Assembly: GCA_006538405.1 (NCBI GenBank)
Contig: BJKQ01000009.1
Coordinates: 692,001-756,000, forward strand
Length of the DNA stretch: 64,000 bases
Reading direction: 5' to 3'
From: Hansfordia pulvinata
Taxonomy: Eukaryota; Ascomycota; Sordariomycetes; Xylariales
Below the pieces are notes generated by a model. The model had not been told where the DNA came from and searched no databases. It saw nothing but the letters and a program-made list of their open reading frames with translations. Positions 21,623 through 32,617 of the stretch are shown one piece after another. Positions within the stretch are counted from its first letter, which is position 1. Each line of letters begins with the position of its first letter. Made by a program: the position numbers and the translations under genes.

Positions 21623-22730
21623 GGCAGCTCGGCCAGAGCTGAGAATTCAACCTAACAAGAGACGGTGAACACGAAGCCGACGAACGAGATACCCTCCTTT
21701 TCAAAGGTAACAGTCGCTATCCATCTGGACGAGTAAGGAGCTGCTTCGTGTATCTGCACGCAGGGGGAAACATACAGGACCTGCGCTGGAATCATCTCAA
21801 CTCCGTTGCAGTTGCTGGCATTGCATGATTCGTGGAATGCCCCTCACGCATTAGTGCCGCGCGGGCAGAATGTAAGGACTTGTCAGAGCACATATCTGCA
21901 GAGGCTGACGCGAGTGGCTCGCCATGCCAGAGATGGGTCATGGACACGATGTCAAGGGTCTTTCGGGACACCTCGCGAGTTCTCGCAAACGCAAACATAC
22001 CTAAGGCACCTAGGTAAATAATATAGCACGCGCCATACAATCAACATTGAAGAATAGTGCCCTTCCACGGTGAGGCGGCTCGTCATGGCGCGGGGTGCTC
22101 CGAGGCGCCCTGCTTCTTGTCGTCCCAAGTAGGATTGTCTGCAATCTAAGAGCTCAAATCCAACAGAAAGCTGTGATTAGGACGTGCCCGTACGCATCCA
22201 ATTCATATATCATATGGACAAATCCTATCATACAGCCAGTAGTAAGGTACTCGTAACTAGCAAACCCACATGCATTGGAATCGCAGCAAGATGGGAGGAC
22301 TGCGTCAATAAAGCCGCATAAAGTGGCATCCAGTAACATTGCGCTGTGTCTGTCTGGCAGCCGAATCGAGCAAGCGTACATGTTCCCAGGTACCAGCCCA
22401 GCAGGTCCAAGCTAGGATCGTCTGATTGGACGGAAGATCGGCTTAAGTGGGCTCAGGTATTATCCAGACACCCAGCGCACGGGCCACCCTCGCTTGGGGC
22501 GGAAGGGAAGCTGCCCGCACAATTGCAAAAATTCGGTGCAAAATCAAGCCACGGCGCAGGACCCCTCCGAAATTCACGAATTCCCAAATTGGGTGGACCG
22601 GCCTCTGAAATATCTCCCCTACACCACTCCCTCAACCCTCGGCTCAGCGACTCGCCGCGATACTAACGACTCGACCCGACCCCGACGACACTCTTGTTGC
22701 AACAGTCGCCGACGACTCCAGAAATACAAA
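21623..22730. promoter_or_regulatory. Intergenic upstream of RPS2
   Basis: About 1.1 kb with no supported gene. It holds a TACTCGTA octamer at 22248-22255 and the RPS2 promoter and leader. The part after about 22500 should be transcribed leader. Confidence 0.45.
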
Positions 22731-23618
22731 ATGGCTGACCGTGGTGGTGGTTTCGGCTCCCGGGGCGACCGTGGTGGTGACCGCGGACGCGGCGACCGTG
22801 GTCGCGGACGTGGACGTGGCCGTGGCCGCGGCCGTGGCAACAAGGACAGCGAGAAGGAGTGGATGCCCGTCACCAAGCTTGGCCGTCTCGTAAAGGCTGG
22901 CAAGATCAAGAGCATGGAGGAGATCTACCTGCACTCCCTGCCCATCAAGGAGTACCAGATCGTCGACTTCTTCCTGCCCAAGCTCAAGGACGAGGTCATG
23001 AAGATCAAGCCCGTCCAGAAGCAGACCCGCGCTGGTCAGCGCACCCGCTTCAAGGCCGTCGTCATCATTGGTGACTCCGAGGGCCACGTCGGTCTCGGCA
23101 TCAAGACCTCCAAGGAAGTCGCCACTGCCATCCGCGCCGCCATTATCATCGCCAAGCTGAGCGTCATCCCCGTCCGCCGCGGCTACTGGGGCACCAACCT
23201 GGGTCTCCCCCACTCTCTGCCCGTCAAGGAGTCCGGAAAGTGCGGTTCCGTCACCGTCAGAGTACGTCCTACCGACCGCATCCCCTCGCTACCTGCTGCC
23301 GCGATCCGGCTTCTTTTCTTCCACTTTTGCGCAGACAGTTGTCGCTAACCTTTCACCCAGCTTATCCCCGCTCCCCGTGGTACGCAAATCGTCGCCTCGC
23401 CCGCCGTCAAGCGTCTCCTTCAGCTCGCCGGTATTGAGGACGCCTACACCTCCTCGGCCGGTTCCACCAAGACCCTCGAGAACACCCTGAAGGCCACCTT
23501 CGCCGCCATCTCCAACACCTACGGCTTCCTGACTCCCAACCTGTGGAGCGAGACCAAGCTGATTAGAAGCCCGCTGGACGAGTACGCCGACACTCTGCGG
23601 GAGGGCAAGAGATACTAG
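22731..23618 (+). CDS. RPS2: 40S ribosomal protein uS5 (S2)
   Basis: Small-subunit ribosomal protein at the mRNA entry and decoding region. Exons 22731-23261 and 23361-23618 give 262 residues, normal for the family. An Arg-Gly-rich N-terminus ([16 protein letters not shown], a likely methylation target) precedes the S5 double-stranded-RNA-binding domain ([20 protein letters not shown], and [20 protein letters not shown]) and the S5 C-terminal domain ([16 protein letters not shown], then [20 protein letters not shown]). The intron falls in phase 0 after SVTVR. The frame is intact throughout. Confidence 0.97.
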
Positions 23619-24285
23619 AGGAACAGTGTTTCGGGAAACGGCGCGGGCTTGATTCTTGACTTTTAATTGCATCGGTTTGCCGGAAAAAAGGCAGGTATCA
23701 GACTTGAAGCAGCCTAAAAATGTGCAGCTATGACGATCTGATGATTTATCTCGGTTCTTCTTGGGTGACTGTTCTCGTGATCGCAACTTGCAAGCGCGCA
23801 CCGGTGCAATGGATGTTGCGTCATCTCCCTGGGCCTCGTCGCGGTCAGCACAACCTGTCAGTCCACGCTTGGGCCGGTGGGATGTGGCTCTCCCGGACCA
23901 CGTAGGCAGTTGTAATTGGCAGTCTCCCACCGCGCCAGTAGCGGCAAGGGCAACCGCGAACCTTCATGCGTGGCTCCTTCCCATTGTTGCAATTGTCTTT
24001 GGCACTGGGACGCAGTACTCGGACCATCTCTGAGCAACCCTTTTGCCTGACCTCAAGCTGGTCATTCACCACTCGCTCTTCACGTTCGCCCACTCCATCC
24101 GAGTCGCTCATTTTGGACTGTTTTGGACTTCGATTTTGGTCTCAATCTTGGACGTTCAGCATCAATCAGGAGTTGGTTTCGTTCCCTGCTTCTCTTTCGT
24201 CTACGGCTACCTATCTAGCTCGGTCATCCCACAGCGTCGGGGCGGGTTCGGCACTCGTATCAGTTCTGGCAACATCCAGCACGAC
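23619..24285. other. Intergenic, RPS2 to WSC protein gene
   Basis: About 0.67 kb. The frame of the downstream gene stays open upstream to an ATG at 24043, but the added residues lack a signal-sequence pattern, so I treat them as leader. No other gene is seen. Confidence 0.4.
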
Positions 24286-27200
24286 ATGCCTGCTCAGTCC
24301 CCTTCTGCAGAGGCAAGGCGACCCCTGCTGGCCTCCATAGTCTTCACCGTCCTGCTTCTTTCGTCCATTGTCTTTGTCGACAGCTTCCGGGGGATCGCTC
24401 TAGAGAAACGCGGGTCGATTGATACCTTCCACACCCCAGAGAATGATACCTCTTGGAGCTCCATTTTTCGGGGCAAGCTTCGCAGGAGAGAATGGGGCAT
24501 GGGGACGCTCTCGAACATAGTCCCGGCAGCCATCTCCAAGATTGTCCCCGGAGCGGCAACGTCTATCGCGGCAGACCTGAACCACGACCTCAACAATATG
24601 GCCCCGACTGTGCTACCCACCGACGCGCCTGATGGCGTACCTCTTCTCTCGACCTTCGTGCCTCCAGTGACAGCAGCACCCATTGACCCTGTGGCTCAGT
24701 TGAATGCTTTACAAGACAAACTCAACAACGTTCTCGGACAGGCGGCCCCTGCTGCTGCTCCCAACCTCATCAATGCTGTCACCTCCCAGGCTGCCGCTAT
24801 CTTGTCTTCTGTCGGTGTTGTGGCTACCAACATCGCTTCTGTGGCCAGTCAGGTCAGTGCCGACCAGCTGAAGCCCTCGGACGCTCTGGCCAACGTTAAT
24901 GGTCTATTTGACTCGTTGGACTCGGTCATCGAGAATGTCGTCACAGACATTGCCAAAGCTGTTCCTTCAGACTTGCCCTTGTCAGTCGTGAATGACCTTG
25001 TATCAGCGGTCCACTCCGGTCTTGATGAGCTGGTAGCTGCACCTGGTGGTCCGGTGGCCATGGTGGGCGACCTGGTGGAGCAAAACATCTGTGGCATAGC
25101 GACGGTGGTGGATGGAGTGGTGCAGACTGTCGCCGGCATGTGCGACAGCATGCCATCCGTTATGCCGGCGGCTGGTCCTGACAACTCGGCAGCTTCCAGC
25201 CCAGATGTTTCAACTGCTGCCACCGACAACTCGCAAGTCACAATATTCCCAACTGACCTCACTCCAACCCCTTCAGAGACAGGAACTGCATCGGCTTCCG
25301 GATCTCAACTTTCCATGTCCACGGAATCGTCAATACTGGGGCAAGACATAGCCACTCCAGGCGCCAGCGCGCAGCCAAGCACCAATGCTCCAACAGCCGC
25401 AACGTCCTCATCAGCGCCCATGCAGACTGCCCCGACAATGTCAGCTGAGCCCTCTGCCAGTGAGACGGCGGGGAGCATCTCTTCTTCAGATCCAGGGGCT
25501 CTGCTGGAGCTTCCAGTGGCGCGGAGACGGGTCCGCCAGACACGAGTGGCGGTTCATCTTCGACACCCAGTCCTGTGCCCACACCAGGCGGTGGTACAAG
25601 CGGGATCAACCCCGGTGGTGAGTGCATTCCGGAAATTTCCTATGATTTGAAGACTGACAAGAATAATTCAGGAAACAGCGAGTCCATTACTATATCGGCT
25701 GGCCCAAGCGGCGGTTGCGACAACGGGTACGTTGATAGATGGCAATGGGCACACCATCGCATACTAATTTCCGTATAGGGCCTCAAGGGACACCGTCACG
25801 ATCACAAAAACCATAATACCGCCTTGTCCAGCCTGCCCATCGCCAAGTTGTCCCTCTTCGGGCGGCGGGTTTGGCGATAAAGGACCCTGCCCGGGAACTG
25901 GCTATTCATGTGAGACGTGCCCTGATGGCTGGTTCTGTCCACCTGTGCAAACGCCCGCAATGTCTGCCCCTTGCGGTTTTGGTTGGCCGTGTGCCGCTTG
26001 TGAAGGGGGTTGGTTTTGCGCTCCTCAACCGACAGGAGAATGCTCGGCCACCGACACGAAACCTTCCAGCACCCGTCATACAACTACATTTACCGTGATC
26101 ACGACGACATCTAAGCCTTCGAGTCCCAGCTCACCTCCAAGGACACCAACGACTTCTGGGCCTCCAGAGACAAGTAAGCCTCCTCCCGTGATCCCTTCAC
26201 GCGCCGCGGGCTGGGGTTCCTGCGGCTGCTGGGCCGATCAGCCACATCAACGCGCGCTCGATGACGATCGCACCGACCGCTTATCACCCTTTGACAACAA
26301 GAATTGTGTTCGCTATTGCATGGGGCGTGGTTTCCTCATGGCGGCCACAACAAGAGGTCAGGTCTGTTTCTGTGGCAATTTCTTCAACGGTACCCAGCTG
26401 CTCGATGGCTCTCAGTGCAACATGCCATGCAAGGGCAACCGCCTTGAAGCTTGTGGCGGAGACTGGGCGCTTAGCTGCTGGAGTTCGGACGACCAACCAC
26501 ATGGCTGGGCGAGCTTTGGGCCTCAGCCTCTTCCTGCCACCATTGATCCGCCTGAAATCGGGACCATCCATGAAGGCGGCGTTGAAGTAACCATCGTCAC
26601 AACGCCTGCTGGAGTTTTTCCCCCCCAGGTGCGGACATGAACAGCGTGATCAGTGAGTTTGGGAGCAAAACGAAACGCCCCCGTGGTGACCTTCCCAGTG
26701 GCATGACCATCACCCCGCCAGCCAGTGAACCTGATATGACAGGAAAACCATCATCGACGCCCAATGGCCAGGGCGGCGCTGCACCTTGGCAATGGAGCCG
26801 AGGGTCTACGCCGACTGGAGGTACAACCCCATCCGAGGCTCTGAATCCTAGTTCAACAGCCCCTGGCGGAAGCAGTGGTTCTAGCACCATTACTGGGAGC
26901 GTGGGAAGTACCACTTCGCCAAATGGAAACGGTGGTGCTGCTCCGTGGCAGCCAAGCACGATCCCAGGGAACAGCAATACAACGCCTGGTCTTCCACCCA
27001 ATGGAGGTGGTAACACCACACCTGGTCTTCCGCCCAGTGGAAACGGCAACACTACTCCTGGTCTTCCACCCAACGGAGGTGGAAACACCACACCTGGTCC
27101 TCCACCCAGTGAAGGTGAAAACACTACACCCGGTTCTCCACCCAGCGGGAATGGTAACACGACTCCAAGTGTGACTGAGACCGGCACAATGCCGAGTGAG

Positions 27201-29051
27201 GGTCCAGGCGGGAGTACACCAGGGCCAAGCTCCGCGCAAAACTCGACACCTGGTGATGGCAGTAGCGTGAGCACAGGTCCCAACGTGACCCCAACGAGCA
27301 CGCCCAATGGCAACGGCGGCGCGGCTCCTTGGCAAGCAAGTCGCACTTGGACGACAGAGCCGGAGAGTGGGGGATCAACACCAGGACCGTCAGGAAGTGT
27401 TACAAGCTCAATTCCCAATAGCAGCAGCCCGACCGGACCGGGAATTATCCCAGGGACTGCACCGCCCTCTGCACCTACCTCTACACCAACCTCTCCCCCA
27501 GGAGGAAATGGTGCCGCTGCTCCTTGGCAGCCAGGCACGAACCCAGGGGTAACTCAGCCCAGTATCACCCCTGCCACTCCAAATAACCAGAGCCCAGATG
27601 TGCCAACGGGACCGATACGTGGATCTCAGAGTACTCCTTGCGTCGCTGGCTTAGACCCGGACTGTCCTGTATCTTCGACTGACACGAACACTCCAGGTAC
27701 AACGGCGCCAAATGGTAATGGAGGTGCGGCACCAATGCCAGGAAATGGAGGAAGCTCATCGACTTTAACTTCGAACCCCTCACTAGGTACCACGACGCCG
27801 GAGATGAGCAGTGACTCTACTCCAGTCCCTTCTACAGGCTCGAATCAAAGCCCACCAAATCCAGGATCTGGACAATCCATTACAGACAGCACTGGCTTAC
27901 CCCCTACCCCAACCGGAAATGGGGGCATCACTTGCGCACCCGGGTCGAGCGACCCAATGTGCGCCGGAAGTCCTGGTAGTCCGTCTCCTGGAGTTCCTGG
28001 GCAGACCCGAGGAACTTCGCCGAGTGAGACTGGTGTGGTTTCTTCTCCTACGCCCTCTGAGAGTCCTTCAACGCGACCCAACGGTGCCGGGGGGGCGGCA
28101 CCTGGTAATGGACAGGCTTCACCGAGCAACCCCAACACCAGCCCGACTTCCCCTCTCACTGGGCAAGGTCAAAGCTCAACACCCTCAGATGGTCATGGCG
28201 TGCCTTCTTCGAGCGGCAATAGTATCACACCTGGGAGCACGGAGCCGAACGGCACGCCAAGCCAGATTCAACCAACACCCACAAGCCCCAATCCAGGATC
28301 AGGCACCTGCGCTCCGGGTTTGACTGATCCGGGATGCATTCTACCACCAGGACCGGGAGAGACATCCCCGAGTAATGGTACACCAGCAGGGCCAGGGCCC
28401 AATGGTGGAACCAGTACTTGTGCCCCGGGATCGACGGATCCGTCTTGCGTATCTCCTGGCGGTGCCAGTTCTTGCTCGTTTGGCTCAACAGATCCGACCT
28501 GCCTCGCGCCACCAGACGGAAACAGCCCTGATCCGAGCGGTACACCGAGCCAGAATACACAATCAAATCCAACTGGCGAGCAAAGCGGTAGCAGTATCAC
28601 TCCACCAATAACTTCTTCGACGGCCCCAGGCGGGAATGGTGCTGCAGCTCCTTGGAATCAGAGTCCGGGCACCTCGACGGGACCGGGTCAAGAGTCAACC
28701 AGTCTTACTCCAGGAATCTCTAACGGAAGCCCAACACCCCAGCCGAGTGGCGGGGGCGTGACAACGCCCAGTCCCGGAGATGGTGGTACGTCCTACAACT
28801 ACCCGCCTGGCGTCATTCCTTATGGACAATTCGCACAAGCTACCACTTTCGCTTCGGTTGTAGCAATAGAGCGGGAAAGGCCGATACTTTACAAGTTCCT
28901 CAAGAACCGGATGCACAAGAGCCCTGCCAATTTAGATTTCTCAATTGGTACCATACCGACGTCCACGACCACAACAACGACGAGGGTTACCAAAACATCA
29001 ACCATGAGGGACTTCGTCCTGGCCAGACGAGTGGCTTTCTTTCCATGGTGA
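24286..29051 (+). CDS. Large secreted WSC-domain, mucin-like cell wall protein (two frame breaks)
   Basis: Probably a wall-bound or secreted glycoprotein. Exons 24286-25617, 25672-25726 and 25779-29051 (introns 54 and 52 nt). The ATG at 24286 gives a hydrophobic signal/anchor (LLASIVFTVLLLSSIVFV) and then a Kex2-like LEKR site. Next come an Ala/Val-rich helical region, a Ser/Thr-rich stretch, two Cys-rich GWFC modules (about 25830-26045), a WSC carbohydrate-binding domain with eight cysteines (about 26205-26480; YCMGRGFLMAATTRGQVCFC) and about 800 residues of Gly/Pro/Ser/Thr repeats. Two frame changes are needed, at about 25495-25498 (G4) and at C7 26620-26626, each one base short. With both restored the length is about 1,553 residues. 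Alternatively two genes lie here, split at 26637. No GPI signal is visible; the end is basic (RDFVLARRVAFFPW). Confidence 0.7.
26977..27170 (+). repeat. Tandem 12-residue repeat NTTPGLPPNGGG
   Basis: Six consecutive units of about 36 nt encode NTTPGLPPNGGG, NTTPGLPPSGNG and variants. The units are degenerate at DNA level but strongly similar. They lie inside the mucin-like half of the WSC protein. Confidence 0.88.
27600..28510 (+). repeat. Dispersed CxxGxxDPxC modules
   Basis: Five copies of a cysteine-pair module occur in the repeat region: CVAGLDPDC, CAPGSSDPMC, CAPGLTDPGC, CAPGSTDPSC and CSFGSTDPTC. Between them are copies of N-G-N-G-G-A-A-P-W-Q (seven variants from about 26763 to 28665). 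Confidence 0.85.
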
Positions 29052-29904
29052 TGCTTTGTGACGTCTGAAAGTGCATCAGGAGTGCTCGGATTCGCAAGGC
29101 TGAGAGGGCTGAGAGGAAACTGTTATCGAAAATTCCGACTTGTCGCTCAGTCGAGCTTTCATTCGCTTGATCGAAATTAGTATGGACAAACTAATGATGA
29201 CTTGGCTTCTTGGACTGTATTTGCCTAGGGCTTAGATACAAATAAGTATATACAAGCTCAGATTTCCTCACCTACGCTAGACCCCTGTCCTATATCATTG
29301 CATTGCTTGGTGACAGCTTTTGCCGTACCGAATACTCTCAATGACGGAGAACTAAGACTAAGAGCAGAATGAAAGTCGAAATAAGCTTTCGGGGCTTCTG
29401 TAGCCAGGTTGTGGGTATTCAAGGGCGGAGGCACAAACATTTCAAGTGTCAAGAAGCAGCCCAAAGTGTATCACGAAGTGCACGCTCTAGAGGGTTCATC
29501 TCGCATGGGTCAAGTGGCCGTCACGGCCGGGGGCTAACTAGTCGAAATTTACAGGTCTTCGCTACGTGATGTTTCTGAAAGGGGAAAGTCAAAGCCCTCA
29601 TAGTTATCCTGCACTGCTCTTCCGCGACTTTGAAAACATATGCAATCTGGTCCCCTGCGCGACGAGATACGTCCTCGCGAGATGTTGTCTGGTGCTTGTG
29701 CTCGGTAGGGCCGGAAGGGAGGCGTGGTGTAAGTCCCGCATCCTGCAGAGACGGCTGTGAACGTTGAAGTTTCTGCCGCTTGCCGGACCTTGTCAAGTTG
29801 CACATTTTACGTGCTCTCGCGACTGGCCTGCCTCATTGTTCAACACGACCTCTATTTGACTGGCTTGCTTGACTGGAAGGCTGTTCCACTTCGGTGCCTC
29901 TCGC
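29052..29904. other. Convergent intergenic region
   Basis: About 0.85 kb between the 3' ends of the WSC protein gene (+) and the DUF7514 gene (-). No gene or repeat is supported; it should contain both 3' untranslated regions. Confidence 0.45.
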
Positions 29905-32617
29905 TCATGAGGCGTATCTCCTGCCCGAGACACCAGTGACGATACCCGGACTACCGGGTCCTCGGTCACGTTCGCGGTCCTTGCGCCGCCGCCACTCGCG
30001 TTCGCGTTCTCTTTCCCTAGCCTCCCGCTCGTCGGCCGGTCGGTTTCTGCCCCTCCCGTCTCGGTCGCGATCTCGCGTACTGCTCCTGTCTTTATCCAGC
30101 GATCTCCTCTCCGCCGGATCAGAGGTGTGCCCGGTGGCCGTGCTCGCATGCCGGCTATGCATGGCGGGGCGGCCGTCGTCCTTTCTCAAGTGGTGCTGCT
30201 GAGGTATGCTGCCGCTACTGTTGTTGTTGCTGCTGCTGGTATGGTGCTTCCCGCTACCACCCGCCCTACCACGTTCGCGTTCGCGCAGGTCTCGCTCGCG
30301 ATTCCTTATTTCGCGGTCGAGTTCGCGTTCCCGGCGACGTAGGGCTCGGTCACGCTCCCGAGCTGCATCGGTACCTTTAGCGGAGAGAGGGGTCTTGTTT
30401 GGGGAGGACAGCGGATTGTCGGCATCAATATCGTCGTCGCTGCTCCTGTCTTCATCCGAGGATCCTATGTCGCTCAGTGATGACCCTGACTCTGAATCGT
30501 CGTCATCATCGTGCAAGCGTGTTGCCCGGCCCCTTGGGCGGCGCGATGATGACGGCGGGCCGTAACGTGCGCCAGTGCCAGGTCTGCTGCGTCCAGAATG
30601 CTCACGAGATGAGCTGCGGCGACGTGACGATGGATGATCTCGATCTCGCTCGTACCGGCTTGTGCGGCTAGAGGGCTCGCGAGACGAGCTGCGGCGATGC
30701 GTCGAAGGGGATCGCGACGACTGGTTGCCACGCGGCGGGTTCGTAAGCCCAGCGGGCAGAAATGCTGTGAGGCGCTGTTTGATCTCCGATGGAATGCTGC
30801 GCCGCGAGGATCGGAAACTGGATGAAGCCGGCGGTGGCGCTGTGCTTGAATGTGGAGGCGGCGGCGGCGGTGGTGCCGGTGCCGGTGCCGGTGCCGCGGC
30901 GGCAGCGGGGGGCGAAGAGGGCGTCTCAGGAGACGGCTGGTGCGCAGACTTGGGGATAGGTCCAGGACCTCGCCGAAAGGAGGAGGCCGGCGGTGGCTGC
31001 AAGTGGATAAAGGTGGGTGGTTTCATGGGCACGCGAACGTTTCGATTGCCCGGTTCCGACTCGGCATCTGAAGTTGAGGAGTCGGAATCCACCTCGACGT
31101 ACATCTTGGGCTGGCTTTGGGCTCGACGCGGCGACTCGTCGTGTTGTTTCGACGAGTGGGAGGGTTTAGTATAGGCATACTGCGGCTTAGCAGGCGATGG
31201 CATGTCGGAAAAGCTGCGGCGACGCGGTGCTTCCTCAGAGGAAGTGCTATCTGCGCGACGATGATGAGGCGGTGGAGGAGGGGGCGGGGCCATTGTATGG
31301 GGAGACGGCATGGGTACATGCTTCCCAGCGTATCGAGGCATGTTGGGGATGTGAGTGAAGAAGGGGGGGCGCGACGATTGCGACTGGCGATGGAAATAGT
31401 CCATCTCTGGGGGGCGGCGCGGCGACGTCGGGCCGCTGTGCGGCTGGGGACCGCGTACATGGCTGTAAGCTGCGTGAACCCGGGGATCACGACTGATTCC
31501 CGGCGATCTGGGCTCGTGGTGGGAGGCGTAGTCTGGACTCAATCCAGGACTCGGAGAAGGGGTCGCGTGCGCGCTGAAGCGAGTGAAGCCCGGACTCAGT
31601 CCCGGACTGGGCTGGGGTGTGGAACCGGCATTCGAACTTGTAGCTGCGCTCTTCAACTTGGTAGCACATTGCTTGTGCCATGCGTCGACATCAGGATCGC
31701 ACTCAGCCGGGAAGGCCTCTTTGGGTAGGTCAGGGGGGAAAGCCTCGCCAGTATCGGGATCTCGCAAGTTCCAGTGGCGTGCAGCATACTGCATAAATGG
31801 GACATGCTCTTCGGGTCCAAGTAAGATTTGCAGAGATTGCCAACGAACAAAGCCTCTCAGTGTAAGCACGGGAATGCTGGGCTCGGCATAGTCGTCGTCG
31901 GGCGGCTGATGGAGCGAGTGTTGGACGCCCAAAGCTCTCCAGATGTATGAAATGGACTTGTAGGGCGCGCTGACAAAGAGCGAGTCATAGTCGCCACCAA
32001 CGGCACGGTAAAACGCCGCCAATTTGGGGGGTCAAGCTGCGGCGAGTTGGTATCGCCAAGGTTAAGGGCCTGGAAGAAGAAACACACAGTTAGTCAATCA
32101 GAATCCATGAGAGTGCCAGAGTCCCCATTTCATGACCAGCTCCCTTCTTGACATGAAGGCGACATGAGGTCATATTGCGGGCCCAGTCTTGGTACAAGCA
32201 GGTTCGTTGTCTTACCGCATATCGCCCAATGGCCCGCAGAAGGCCATCAAGCCTGTCAGTCAGCGACTTGTCGCTATTGAACAGGTAGCCATAGAAGGCC
32301 TTGCTATCCACAGGCGTGGAGCCCGTCGCTTGCGACTGTGGTTGGGGCTTCTCTTTGGGCTGCTTAGGCCGTGCCTCATCATTGCGGGACGTTTCGTCTT
32401 GCGCTGCTGGGGTATGATGCTGCGGTTTTTGCCATTGCGACTGGGCTTGCGCGTACGGCGCTGGCGTTCGTGCCTGCGTCGGGGGTATCGGTTGGTGTCG
32501 CGGGGACGTAAGAGGGGTGCTAGTCGGGCCGCCGTCGACAATGGCGCCGTTGACGTTGAGTGGGGATCGGGGTGAGAGAGGCGTCGAATCGGCGCCAGTG
32601 CCGCCAGCGGACTTCAT
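29905..32617 (-). CDS. DUF7514-type protein with Pro-rich middle and ER/RD-rich tail (one frame break)
   Basis: Exon 1 is 32617-32216 and exon 2 is 32069-29905. The N-terminal part carries the fungal domain I take to be DUF7514: KAFYGYLFNSDKS in exon 1, then ALNLGDTNSPQL, AAFYRAVGGDYDSLFV, SYIWRALGVQHSL and RGFVRWQSLQILLGPEEH in exon 2. After the domain the chain is Pro/Ser-rich and ends with long Arg-Asp/Arg-Glu runs (RERDRALRRRERELDREIRN), similar in composition to splicing-related proteins. The function is unknown; a nuclear RNA-linked role is only an inference from the tail. The frame changes at the G6 run 32026-32031, where one base appears missing between SPQLDPP and AAFYRAVGG. With it the protein is about 855 residues. 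Confidence 0.8.

Noticed and set aside
26588..26629. Intron ending at the C7-AG sequence of the WSC gene
   Set aside because: The only nearby donor gives 42 nt, shorter than the other introns here and a multiple of three, so it would not restore the downstream frame.
26597..27538. 313-codon minus-strand ORF
   Set aside because: Antisense of the Gly/Pro/Thr repeats of the WSC protein; its Gly-Val-Leu-Pro repetition only mirrors them.
2596..32031. Programmed -1 ribosomal frameshifting as explanation for the breaks
   Set aside because: Eleven sites in five unrelated genes without slippery heptamers or obvious stimulatory structures; sequence loss at runs is simpler.
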